The notes beneath the pieces are model-generated. The model did no database searches and was not told the DNA's origin. It saw only the letters and a program-made list of their open reading frames with translations. Positions 8,082 to 15,092 of a stretch of DNA of 64,000 nucleotides are shown one piece after another. The stretch covers positions 1 to 64,000 of the forward strand of contig FPJT01000004.1 in the NCBI GenBank assembly GCA_900119535.1. The letters run 5' to 3'. Position 1 is the first letter of the stretch, and every line of letters starts with the position of its first letter. This DNA is from Ruminococcus sp. XPD3002. Lineage in GTDB: Bacteria; Bacillota; Clostridia; Oscillospirales; Ruminococcaceae. A program made the translations under genes and the position numbers.

Positions 8082-8424
8082 AGTGTCCGATAATAATATC
8101 GGACACTGAGAGCATTATAAAAGCCTGAAGCCATTAATTTGGGGATTCTAAAGGGATACTATCCCTTTAGCGGATTCCAAAGGCAGAGCCTTTGGCAGGG
8201 TGACTCCCCACAGTGTGGGGAGATGTCAGCGAAGCTGACAGAGGGGACGGACCGGTTAGGTTGGGACAGCGTCCCACATTCTACAAAGCGCACCGCAAAG
8301 GGTGAATTTCAAAACAGTCCGGTGGACTGTTTTGAAAGAGGGAACGCCCTGCAAGAGAGGGCGTTCCCTGATAAATCAATTCTTTTTTGACAAGCTGATT
8401 GTCCGATAATAGTATCGGACACTG
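8082..8424 (+). repeat. Family A hairpin element, copy A1, with duplicated terminator
   Basis: This fills most of the gap between bioY and the HD gene. The core (about 8109-8399) is a string of stable hairpins: CTAAAGGGATA with its complement, CCAAAGGC/GCCTTTGG, CTCCCCACA/TGTGGGGAG, TGTCAGC/GCTGACA, an ACAGTCC/GGACTGT stem extended by TTTCAAA, and GGGAACGCCCT/AGGGCGTTCCC. A 25-nt hairpin (stem TGTCCGATA/TATCGGACA) stands at both ends as a direct repeat, 8084-8108 and 8400-8424, with one mismatch. The left copy keeps a T-run on the minus strand, so it was probably the terminator of the leftward HD operon. Related copies are at 15093, 38409 and 44005. Confidence 0.85.
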
Positions 8425-8466
8425 TAAAATAATCTATTTCCACTATGACACGTTTCGGCTCGTTTT

Positions 8467-9249
8467 TCAAACCTTTAGTTTCAGTACACTCCTTGCATAG
8501 GCAAGACTCTGGCAAAGCTGACTGTCCTTGTCAAAGCCTGCAAGCCGCAGTTTATGAGCGTATACAAGTATCTCGTCCAGTTCATCCGAGGGGACAAGTC
8601 CCGCTGCGGTAAGTTCCCTTTCGGTCACATACGGTCTTTCCATTATCTCGGTGAAACGACTGTAGCGCTCCATAAGGAATTCCTCGGTATCATCGCACTC
8701 TGGTATCTTCCCCAGACCGTCACACAGAGCAAGCTGTATAAGGTCGAACGGTTCAACCGAGCTGTCAAACAGCCTGTTGGTCTTTTTCAGTTTGGAACGC
8801 GCATGTGCCATAGTATTCGGCTCCATATGGAGCTCCGTCATATTCAGCACGTAAAGGATAAACTCCTCATCTGTCCCGAGACGTTCAAGGAATACCCTTA
8901 CCAGCGGAAGTCCCTCATTTTCGTGCCCGTAGGAATGAACTGTACCGTCCTCTGAAACAGTGGTGCATACAGCCTTGCCGAAATCGTGACAGAGTGCCGA
9001 AAGCATGAATCCTATGGGATTCCGTACCGTATCACGCCTTGCAGCCGCCTCATCCAGTACAAGCATGGTATGAGTCCACACATCACCTTCAAGGTGATAC
9101 TTACGGTTCTGAGGCAGGTCGATAAGCGCTTTCAGTTCGGGGAACCACTTGTCAAGTCCGTTACTGTTCCGAATCTTCTCAAAATATCCCGAAGGCTTTT
9201 CCGAAGTGAGAAGGACGTTTTTCAGTTCATTCATTATTTCCGTAGGCAT
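8467..9249 (-). CDS. Stand-alone HD phosphohydrolase, Cca-type
   Basis: A 260-residue protein that resembles the HD domain of bacterial CCA-adding enzymes but lacks the nucleotidyltransferase head. PELKALIDLPQNRKYHLEGD, then WTHTMLVLDEAA, LCHDFGKA and HGHENEG match the order PEL..L..-PQ..-YH.EGD, H, HDxGK, HxHExxG in that family. The metal ligands are the His and HD residues. In E. coli Cca this domain hydrolyses 2',3'-cyclic phosphates. That activity would fit the neighbouring RNA ligase RtcB, but the substrate here is inferred. The start at 9249 has GGAGGA 6 nt upstream; an earlier in-frame start has none. It overlaps the upstream WYL gene by 23 bp and is last in its operon. Confidence 0.8.
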   Translation of the reverse strand: MPTEIMNELKNVLLTSEKPSGYFEKIRNSNGLDKWFPELKALIDLPQNRKYHLEGDVWTHTMLVLDEAAARRDTVRNPIGFMLSALCHDFGKAVCTTVSEDGTVHSYGHENEGLPLVRVFLERLGTDEEFILYVLNMTELHMEPNTMAHARSKLKKTNRLFDSSVEPFDLIQLALCDGLGKIPECDDTEEFLMERYSRFTEIMERPYVTERELTAAGLVPSDELDEILVYAHKLRLAGFDKDSQLCQSLAYARSVLKLKV

Positions 9250-10234
9250 ATCTATCCTCCTCGCTGTCAAGCAGCTCCGCCTGACGTAATATGCGCTGTT
9301 TAGCCTGTTCACGCAGATGCGGAGGTCCCATTATCTCAATTACGGGACCGAAGCTCAGAAGGCGTATCAACAATTCGGTCTCGTCGTATCTGTCGTACCA
9401 GAGTTCAACCGTATATTCACCCGTTTCAAGGTCCCGCACAGTGTGTTTCTCGTATGAAGCGAACTCCAGCATGAAGCGTTCAACACCGTTTCGTGAAGTA
9501 GTAACACGTATCACCGCAGGGGAACTGCACTTGCGGCTCGAAAAATAATCGTCCAGCGATACGGGAGTGCGGAAGATGCGTCCCGTATCGACGATGTGTG
9601 TGATCCGTCCGATATTTATGAGACCGCTGCTCTTTATCTTGTCATTCCGCAGCAGATAGCAGTAAGCACGGAATTTATCGTTCTTGGGAGAGTATTCCAT
9701 TTTCAGCAGTACGAATTTTCCGCTCACACGGTTCCCGTGTCCAGAAATGAACTCGATATACATTATACTGCGGCGCTTGACGGCTTTCAGCGCATTGCGG
9801 AAATTGGATATGTAGCGCTCATTAAGGTAGTCGTCGCTGTCCGCATATCTGTCCGTAACTCTGAAATGTGAGGGAGTGTATAACGGAGATACGTCCGCAA
9901 GTTTACCGTTCAGCCCTGCAATGGTCTCGTCGTCCATGAACAGTCTTATCCGAGGATCCGAAAGCTTTGCTTTCAGCCACATTTTCTGCAATTTTGTAAG
10001 TACCTTTACAGGCGCATTTTTGGTTATGCGTCTGAGTTCTCCCTCAGTTCCTCGGCTGAAAAGTCCCCAGTCCTCGCTTCCAGGGATGAGCTTCTGCGGC
10101 AGAAAAAGCACAGAATCCCTGAATCCCTCACGCTGTACGGTCTCCCTGACCGTCTTTTCATCGGTAACTTCATTTTCAAGAAGCTTCGCCGCTATCCTGA
10201 AATAAGTACCGTATATCTCACTGAATATGTTCAT
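9227..10234 (-). CDS. WYL-domain regulator-like protein (second of pair)
   Basis: A 335-residue protein. The middle and C-terminal part (about residues 150-325) looks like a WYL domain: RRSIMYIEFIS opens the first strand, then KMEYSPKNDKFRAYCYL and a C-terminal WCX-like region with VELWYDRYDETELLIRLLSFGPVIEIMGP. WYL domains bind small ligands or nucleic acid and usually sit in transcription regulators. I see no clear N-terminal helix-turn-helix, so this may act as partner of the upstream WYL protein. Three possible starts lie within 10 bp; I chose ATG 10234 because GGTGA precedes it by 5 nt. It overlaps both neighbours. Confidence 0.7.
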   Translation of the reverse strand: MNIFSEIYGTYFRIAAKLLENEVTDEKTVRETVQREGFRDSVLFLPQKLIPGSEDWGLFSRGTEGELRRITKNAPVKVLTKLQKMWLKAKLSDPRIRLFMDDETIAGLNGKLADVSPLYTPSHFRVTDRYADSDDYLNERYISNFRNALKAVKRRSIMYIEFISGHGNRVSGKFVLLKMEYSPKNDKFRAYCYLLRNDKIKSSGLINIGRITHIVDTGRIFRTPVSLDDYFSSRKCSSPAVIRVTTSRNGVERFMLEFASYEKHTVRDLETGEYTVELWYDRYDETELLIRLLSFGPVIEIMGPPHLREQAKQRILRQAELLDSEEDRYAYGNNE

Positions 10235-11492
10235 CTTCATCACCGCCGTACATTCTTTTCATCCTTGCGATATCGCTTCTGAAGCGCTCCCTTACGCTAT
10301 CTGCACCGCCTTCTATGCGTACTATCCTGCCGATGAAGGTCTTTGCCCAGTGCATTATCTCATTAGGATCAAAAACGTCCGCAGTAAGCGTATAGAGATG
10401 GTCGCCCGTCTTTTCAAGTGTACAGCACCGCTTTTCACGTTCAAGGCGTTCAAGGACATAGGGTTCACTTTCCTCGTCCACAAAGAAAGTTATCTTCATG
10501 GGAGTCACCGCTCCCGTATCGTTGCGCATACCGAACGAAACGCCGAAACAGCGGGAGATATTGCGGTCGAATTTTGCTTTTACTACATCGTAGTCCTCGC
10601 AGATATCGCCCTTTTTAACCGTCTTCATATAGTCAAGGCGAAATGCCGAGAACCTGTTAACGGCAGGGATAAACGCCGCAAGGTACCTTCTTCCCGTCTG
10701 CACAGAGATAAGCACCTTCATCGGTATCACCTGATTTTCGGAACCGGGCTGACTGCTGTCCCTGACCTTCTTTGCGGAGAACGTGCGGAAGGAAATAAAG
10801 CGTTTTTCGTTGATGCCGTCCAGTATCTCGGGCAGAAGGATATCTTCAAGAGTGTGGATTATATAGTTGTGTTTTATGAAGAACAGGTCGTTTTCAAGTC
10901 CGCACATTTTAAGGATGCTGTTGCCGATGATACCGAGGTCATTGGCCTCGGAGAAGAATTTAAGAGTATCATCAAGTCCACGGAATTCACGGAGATACTC
11001 GTCCGCCCTGTCAGCCGACAGTGAATAGTACAGTGTTTTGCCCTGCTTTTCGGAAAGAATTATCCCCTCTTCGACGTATTCCTTAAGCTTGTTGCGGACG
11101 GTCTGCTCGTCAAAAAGCTGAGCGTATTCGTTATTAAGTATATCCGTTATGTCCTTGAGAGTACGGCTTTCGCCGTCCTGAAGAACATCCATGATGAGGA
11201 AATGAAGGCGGATATCGTTATCTGTGAAGCTTCTGGAGTAATAGGCGTTATACAGCGGATTTTCGGGAATGTGTCCGCTGTCCACCGAGATAGAGACACT
11301 TCTTCCGCGTACTGAATCATCATAGCGCATATAGTCGCCTATCCAGCTTTCCACACGGCGCTTTTCGTCACCGTAGGTGCGTATGCTTTTGCGGTCGAAA
11401 TCGCTTCTAACCTTACAGCCGTATATGAAAAAATCACGGACATAATCACGTGTTTTGTCGAAATTCTTGATAAGTTCGGAAAATCCAGCCAT
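10218..11492 (-). CDS. WYL-domain transcriptional regulator (first of pair)
   Basis: A 424-residue protein. Residues ~95-170 form a winged-helix region (FLIMDVLQDGESRTLKDITD, then NKLKEYVEEGIILSEKQGKT). Residues ~225-330 carry a WYL-type domain (KRFISFRTFSAKKV, then VLISVQTGRRYLAAFIPAVN and FRLDYM), followed by a WCX-like C-terminus (LTADVFDPNEIMHWAKTFIG). The ATG at 11492 is chosen because GGAAGGAG is correctly spaced; an upstream TTG touches that site. The gene is first in the WYL-WYL-HD operon, with 136 bp between it and the divergent rtcB. That placement suggests it may sense RNA damage or a nucleotide ligand and control rtcB, as CARF-bearing RtcR does in other bacteria. The control is inference only. 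Confidence 0.75.
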   Translation of the reverse strand: MAGFSELIKNFDKTRDYVRDFFIYGCKVRSDFDRKSIRTYGDEKRRVESWIGDYMRYDDSVRGRSVSISVDSGHIPENPLYNAYYSRSFTDNDIRLHFLIMDVLQDGESRTLKDITDILNNEYAQLFDEQTVRNKLKEYVEEGIILSEKQGKTLYYSLSADRADEYLREFRGLDDTLKFFSEANDLGIIGNSILKMCGLENDLFFIKHNYIIHTLEDILLPEILDGINEKRFISFRTFSAKKVRDSSQPGSENQVIPMKVLISVQTGRRYLAAFIPAVNRFSAFRLDYMKTVKKGDICEDYDVVKAKFDRNISRCFGVSFGMRNDTGAVTPMKITFFVDEESEPYVLERLEREKRCCTLEKTGDHLYTLTADVFDPNEIMHWAKTFIGRIVRIEGGADSVRERFRSDIARMKRMYGGDEDEHIQ

Positions 11493-11598
11493 TATTTCCA
11501 ACTCCTTCCTATATTAATAGTTTAGCAGAAATTCTTTCCGTTTTCAAGACGGTATGAGTGTGTGCAGAAAAATTTATATGATTATTTTCATTTCGTGT

Positions 11599-11606
11599 GG
11601 TATACT
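11599..11606 (+). promoter_or_regulatory. Extended -10 promoter of rtcB
   Basis: TGGTATACT-type extended -10 (TATACT at 11601-11606), 23 nt before the rtcB start. No good -35 box is present, so activation by a regulator is plausible. Confidence 0.45.
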
Positions 11607-11628
11607 GGAATCAAGCTAAAGGAAAGAA

Positions 11629-12873
11629 GTGAAGAAAATGTTCGTACATTACAAGAAGAATGAAAAAATGCTCCCCATAAAGATATGGCAGACAGATATG
11701 GAAGCTGTCGGCGAGAAATGTATCGAACAGGCGGAGCACCTTTCAAAACTCCCGTTCGCACATAAGTGGATAGCACTTATGCCAGATACCCACGCAGGTA
11801 AGGGTATGCCCATAGGCGGAGTTATCGCCTGCGAGAATGTAGTTATCCCAAATGCAGTCGGCGTGGATATCGGCTGCGGAATGGCTTACATCCAGACCAA
11901 TATCCCTGTATCACTCCTGCGTGAGACTCTCACAGGAAGCGGTAATCTGGTACAGACCATATGCGGAGATGTACTGCGTAATATCCCCACAGGATTTGCA
12001 CATTACAAAACAGCTCAGAATTCAGAGGTGCTGGACCGAGCAAAGGCTGAGATGAACCGCTATGAAGCCGACAGGGAGCTCATCCCACAAATAGAGGAGG
12101 GCTACTATCAGGCAGGTACTCTCGGCGGCGGAAACCACTTCATCGAACTCCAGCAGGACGACGACGGAATGTGCGGTATAATGCTCCATTCGGGAAGCCG
12201 TCATTTCGGAAATATCGTGGGACAATACTTCAATCACATAGCTCACGGGCTGAATGACAAGTGGTTCTCACAGGTACCTTCCGATTGGAATCTCCCGTTC
12301 CTTCCCGTTGATACGGACGAAGGAAAGAGATACCTTGCGTGGATGCAGCTCTGCATGGATTTCGCATATGAGAACCGTTCAATAATGCTTTCAAAGGTGA
12401 AGGACATCTTCACAAAGCACGTTGAGAAGCACACAGGTATAGTTCCCGAATTTTCGGAGGAAATAAACTGCCACCACAACTACGCCGCTCTGGAGAACCA
12501 TTTCGGCAAGGATGTGTGGGTACACAGAAAGGGCGCTATACGTGCCCGTGAGGGAGATATGGGAATCATCCCAGGAGCTATGGGCTCATACAGCTACATA
12601 GTACGCGGAAAGGGCGATCCCGACAGCTTCATGTCCTCGTCCCACGGCGCAGGCAGAGCTTACTCACGTACAGCTGCAATGGACACCTTCTCGGTAGAGT
12701 CCGTAATGGTAGACTTAAAGCAGCAGAATGTAGTTCTTGCAAAGAACAACAAGTCGGATGTGGCTGAAGAGTCACGTTTCGCATACAAGGACATCAATGA
12801 TGTCATGTCCAATCAGACCGACCTTACAGAGCCTGTAAAGAGACTCTTCACAGTCGGCGTTATCAAAGGCTGA
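11629..12873 (+). CDS. rtcB: tRNA-splicing / RNA-repair ligase RtcB
   Basis: A 414-residue RNA ligase that joins 2',3'-cyclic-phosphate or 3'-phosphate ends to 5'-OH ends using GTP and Mn2+. Family length is normal (E. coli ~408). Metal-site motifs are complete: GVDIGCGMAY (Cys), GGGNHFIEL (His), LHSGSRHFGN (His) and NCHHNYAALENHFG. The His that becomes guanylylated is in SSSHGAGRAYSR, and KGAIRAREGDMGIIPGAMGS is the nucleotide-binding block. The GTG start at 11629 has AAGGA 5 nt upstream; an ATG at 11638 is the alternative. The next feature, a hairpin module, begins only 4 nt after the stop codon. Gene order rtcB - RNA array - TROVE protein recalls the rsr-Y RNA-rtcBA operon of Salmonella. 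Confidence 0.97.
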   Translation: MKKMFVHYKKNEKMLPIKIWQTDMEAVGEKCIEQAEHLSKLPFAHKWIALMPDTHAGKGMPIGGVIACENVVIPNAVGVDIGCGMAYIQTNIPVSLLRETLTGSGNLVQTICGDVLRNIPTGFAHYKTAQNSEVLDRAKAEMNRYEADRELIPQIEEGYYQAGTLGGGNHFIELQQDDDGMCGIMLHSGSRHFGNIVGQYFNHIAHGLNDKWFSQVPSDWNLPFLPVDTDEGKRYLAWMQLCMDFAYENRSIMLSKVKDIFTKHVEKHTGIVPEFSEEINCHHNYAALENHFGKDVWVHRKGAIRAREGDMGIIPGAMGSYSYIVRGKGDPDSFMSSSHGAGRAYSRTAAMDTFSVESVMVDLKQQNVVLAKNNKSDVAEESRFAYKDINDVMSNQTDLTEPVKRLFTVGVIKG

Positions 12874-12877
12874 TTTT

Positions 12878-12937
12878 TCGCCGCTTACAGCAATCAGGGC
12901 AGTTCCTTCGGAACGGGTTCAACTCCCACGGCGGCGA
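12878..12937 (+). ncRNA. Hairpin module M1 (T-arm-like)
   Basis: An 8-bp closing stem TCGCCGCT (12878-12885) with GGCGGCGA (12930-12937) is followed directly by TACAGCA. Inside are a GTTCC/GGAAC hairpin and GGG-TTCAACT-CCC, a short stem with a 7-nt T-loop-like sequence placed just before the 3' arm. That is the order variable arm, T arm, acceptor strand in a tRNA, but D and anticodon arms are missing. It begins 4 nt after the rtcB stop. Confidence 0.6.
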
Positions 12938-12947
12938 GGTGTGGTTT

Positions 12948-12996
12948 AAGGCACTTACAGCAGTCAACGTTATCCTGTCAAGATAAATAGTGCCTT
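12948..12996 (+). ncRNA. Hairpin module M2 (anticodon-like loop)
   Basis: A perfect 8-bp stem AAGGCACT/AGTGCCTT is followed by TACAGCA. The inner hairpin is TTATC, loop CTGTCAA, GATAA (12970-12986). Five base pairs with a 7-nt loop that has U at loop position 2 resembles a tRNA anticodon arm (GUC, aspartate-like). Confidence 0.6.
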
Positions 12997-13010
12997 GTCT
13001 TTATTATGAG

Positions 13011-13050
13011 TTTGCGGCAAACCGAAAAGTCTGCCGCAGAACAATTTTTT
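13011..13050 (+). terminator. Intrinsic terminator inside the hairpin array
   Basis: TTTGCGGCA pairs with TGCCGCAGA (9 bp with one G-T), followed by ACAATTTTTT. It would end the rtcB-M1-M2 transcript and separate it from modules M3-M6. Confidence 0.75.
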
Positions 13051-13052
13051 CT

Positions 13053-13119
13053 AAGACGTGAACAGCAGTTAATTTCATTATTGGTTTTTTATTATGATGA
13101 ATTTCTTTTTACACGTCTT
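13053..13119 (+). ncRNA. Hairpin module M3
   Basis: A perfect 8-bp stem AAGACGTG (13053-13060) with CACGTCTT (13112-13119) is followed by AACAGCA. The 44-nt interior is very AT-rich and folds only weakly; it contains ATTGGTTTTTTAT, similar to the loop of M5. Confidence 0.55.
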
Positions 13120-13127
13120 GAATCCTT

Positions 13128-13186
13128 AAGGCGCATACAGCAGCAATCATGACTATGCTTTTAACGTAGGATCATTTATGCGCCTT
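13128..13186 (+). ncRNA. Hairpin module M4 (lysine-anticodon-like loop)
   Basis: A 9-bp stem AAGGCGCAT/ATGCGCCTT, of which the last pair uses the first base of TACAGCA. The inner hairpin is CTATG, loop CTTTTAA, CGTAG (13153-13169). The loop is the same seven bases as the anticodon loop of bacterial tRNA-Lys (UUU). Confidence 0.6.
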
Positions 13187-13189
13187 GCT

Positions 13190-13239
13190 AAGACGCAAAC
13201 AGCAGATATCATACATATGGTTTTTGTATAATGCGTCTT
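13190..13239 (+). ncRNA. Hairpin module M5
   Basis: A perfect 8-bp stem AAGACGCA (13190-13197) with TGCGTCTT (13232-13239) is followed by AACAGCA. The interior holds ATACA, a 9-nt loop, TGTAT. Confidence 0.58.
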
Positions 13240-13243
13240 GTTT

Positions 13244-13339
13244 CCGCCGTCCACGGCTCTTACAGCAATAGTTTTGTCGCCGCAGAGAGCTTTCCTTACG
13301 GTCAAAGCGCTGCGAATAAAAACGAGCCGTGACGGGCGG
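13244..13339 (+). ncRNA. Hairpin module M6 (long bulged stem, Y-RNA-like)
   Basis: The closing stem CACGGCTC (13252-13259) with GAGCCGTG (13324-13331) extends outward to 13244 and 13339 with single bulges at C13251 and G13336, about 15 bp in all. TTACAGCA follows the 5' strand. Inside is an arm with CGCAG/CTGCG and GCTTT/AAAGC. A long terminal helix with bulged bases is how Y RNAs present the Ro60 site. ATTTTT follows, so the stem may also terminate transcription. Confidence 0.58.
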
Positions 13340-13360
13340 CATTTTTAACGATAATAATAT

Positions 13361-13417
13361 AAGTCAGCAACAGCAATAATATAGTGGTCTTACGCAGGTT
13401 CGAATCCTGCCCTGCGG
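13361..13417 (+). ncRNA. Module M7, T-arm-like end of the array
   Basis: AAGTCAGC then AACAGCA (13369-13375) repeats the module start, but no 3' partner for the stem exists. Instead comes a perfect T arm, GCAGG-TTCGAAT-CCTGC (13394-13410), followed by CCTGCGG, which could be a 3' acceptor strand. Its only upstream match is CCGCAG at 13280-13285, inside M6. This is not a complete tRNA; it may be a tRNA-like processing signal or a decayed module. Confidence 0.45.
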
Positions 13418-13446
13418 AAACGTATGGGATAAAATGCTGTCTTGAA

Positions 13447-13535
13447 AACTACCCTTACATTTTTATTGCCGTAAGCGAAAGCAGACTTTAATTTTACAAG
13501 ATGTGAGCGAGCTTGCGAGCGTAAACGTGGTAGTT
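13447..13535 (+). ncRNA. Structured leader before the TROVE gene, possible Y RNA
   Basis: The two ends pair: AACTACC (13447-13453) with GGTAGTT (13529-13535), then after an internal loop TTAC (13455-13458) with GTAA (13521-13524). Length (89 nt) and an end-to-end helix with an internal loop are Y-RNA-like. A second hairpin, GCGGGG-ACT-CCCCGC (13537-13551), lies between it and the ribosome-binding site. It could instead be a regulatory 5' leader. Confidence 0.45.
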
Positions 13536-13567
13536 CGCGGGGACTCCCCGCTGGAAGGAGAATAACT

Positions 13568-15040
13568 ATGCTGAATTTTCTGAAGAATGAAGCTAATAAC
13601 ACATATACCGAGAACGGTGCTGCGGCTTTCCGTTCATCCGAGTCTTTCTGTCTTGATATGTTCTTCAAGGCAGGCGCTATGAGAAACTCTTCACCCGAAG
13701 AGATTGCTAATACGGTAACTCGTGCATACGCCGAGGATCCCGACAAGACAATGAAGATAATCTTCTTTGCCCGTGACGCAAGAGGCGGTCTCGGTGAGAG
13801 GCGTTTCTTCCGCATAGCTGTAAGCACACTGGTAAAGACAGCTCCCGAGTCTGTAAGAAAGAATCTGGAACTGTTCCCCGAGTACGGTCGTTTCGACGAC
13901 CTGTGCATACTGATCGGAACTCCTCTGGAGAAGGATGCAGCTGATATCATCGCAGCTCAGCTCCGCACCGATAAGGCTTCAATGGCTAACGGCGGCAAGG
14001 TATCTCTGCTTGCAAAGTGGATGCCTTCGGTCAACACCTCCTCAAAGAAGACAAGGAACATGGGCAGACGTCTGGCAGAACTGCTGGGAATGTCCGAGCC
14101 TGAGTACAGAAAGACTCTGTCCGCACTCCGCAAGTATTCGGATATACTGGAGAACCGTCTCCGTGAGCGTGACTACACATTCAACTATGGTGTACAGCCT
14201 TCATGTGCTATGTTCAAGTACCGCAAGGCGTTCATACGCAACGACGGCGAGCGCTACAAGGATTTCCTGAACAAGGTCAACAGCGGAGAAGCAAAGCTCC
14301 ACGCAGACAGACTTTTCCCCTACGATATAGTACGTTCGGCTATGGAGCCCTCTATATCCGATGCTGAGAGACTCTCGCTGGATACCGCATGGAAGTCTCT
14401 GCCCGATCTGAATGCAGCAAAGCGTGAAAATGCTATCGCAGTTATAGACGGCTCAGGTTCTATGTACTGGGGAATGGGCGGAATACGTCCCGCAGATGCG
14501 GCACTGTCCCTGGGAATATTCTTCGCCGAGCACAATACAGGTGCTTTTGCAAACCACTTCATAACCTTCTCTGAAAACCCTCAGCTGGTCGAGATAAAGG
14601 GCAGAGATATCGTTGAAAAGGTAAGCTACTGCCGTTCGTTCAACGAGATCGCAAACACCGATCTGGAAGCAGTTTTCAAGCTGATACTCAAGACTGCCAT
14701 AAAGAACAAGGTACCTCAGTCCGAGCTGCCCTCAAAGATATACATAATATCGGATATGCAGTTCGACTACTGTGTTACAGGCGGCAATAACGAGGTTCTG
14801 TTCAGGGCTGTAAAGAAGCTCTACAGCCAGTACGGCTACAGACTTCCCGAGGTAATATTCTGGAACGTCAACAGCCGCTGTGATGCGATACCCGTGACAC
14901 GCTCCGAAACAGGTGCGGCACTGGTATCAGGCTACTCACCTTCCATATTCGATATGGTAATGGGCGGAGAGTGTTCACCCGAGCTGGTAATGGACAGGAT
15001 ACTCGCAGCCGAAAGATATGCCTGCATAACAGCTGCGTAA
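13568..15040 (+). CDS. TROVE/DUF2828-type Ro60-like RNA-binding protein
   Basis: A 490-residue protein with the two-part layout of Ro60. An N-terminal helical-repeat domain (about residues 1-280) begins MLNFLKNEANNTYTENGA and includes KTMKIIFFARDARGGLGERR. A C-terminal von Willebrand A domain (about 285-480) has the metal-site motif DGSGSM. The opening residues match the DUF2828 branch of this superfamily. Ro60 proteins form a ring that holds misfolded RNA ends and Y RNA and take part in RNA quality control. The start has GGAAGGAG 7 nt upstream. Downstream of rtcB and a hairpin-RNA array, this is probably the protein partner of those RNAs. The RNA partner is inferred; the fold assignment is solid. 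Confidence 0.85.
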   Translation: MLNFLKNEANNTYTENGAAAFRSSESFCLDMFFKAGAMRNSSPEEIANTVTRAYAEDPDKTMKIIFFARDARGGLGERRFFRIAVSTLVKTAPESVRKNLELFPEYGRFDDLCILIGTPLEKDAADIIAAQLRTDKASMANGGKVSLLAKWMPSVNTSSKKTRNMGRRLAELLGMSEPEYRKTLSALRKYSDILENRLRERDYTFNYGVQPSCAMFKYRKAFIRNDGERYKDFLNKVNSGEAKLHADRLFPYDIVRSAMEPSISDAERLSLDTAWKSLPDLNAAKRENAIAVIDGSGSMYWGMGGIRPADAALSLGIFFAEHNTGAFANHFITFSENPQLVEIKGRDIVEKVSYCRSFNEIANTDLEAVFKLILKTAIKNKVPQSELPSKIYIISDMQFDYCVTGGNNEVLFRAVKKLYSQYGYRLPEVIFWNVNSRCDAIPVTRSETGAALVSGYSPSIFDMVMGGECSPELVMDRILAAERYACITAA

Positions 15041-15050
15041 ATAAACTATC

Positions 15051-15086
15051 AGGGGAGACCTTTCAGCAGAAAGATCTCCCCTTTTT
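15051..15086 (+). terminator. Intrinsic terminator of the TROVE gene
   Basis: AGGGGAGACCTTTC, AGCA loop, GAAAGATCTCCCCT with TTTTT after it, 10 nt past the stop codon. Confidence 0.85.
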
Positions 15087-15092
15087 ATTTTC

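Noticed and set aside
8000..8134. N-terminal extension of BioY
   Set aside because: A consensus promoter lies inside it, and the added residues do not resemble BioY.
8140..8390. Possible small genes inside Family A elements
   Set aside because: The frames differ between copies, products are hairpin translations and no ribosome-binding sites are present.
13361..13417. Complete tRNA gene ending at 13417
   Set aside because: The T arm is perfect but no adjacent 5' acceptor strand, D arm or anticodon arm fits; the only 6-nt match to CCTGCGG lies inside module M6.
12878..13417. CRISPR array or integron attC array
   Set aside because: Modules are palindromic stems with changing sequence, not direct repeats with uniform spacers, and no cas genes, integrase or cassette ORFs are present.
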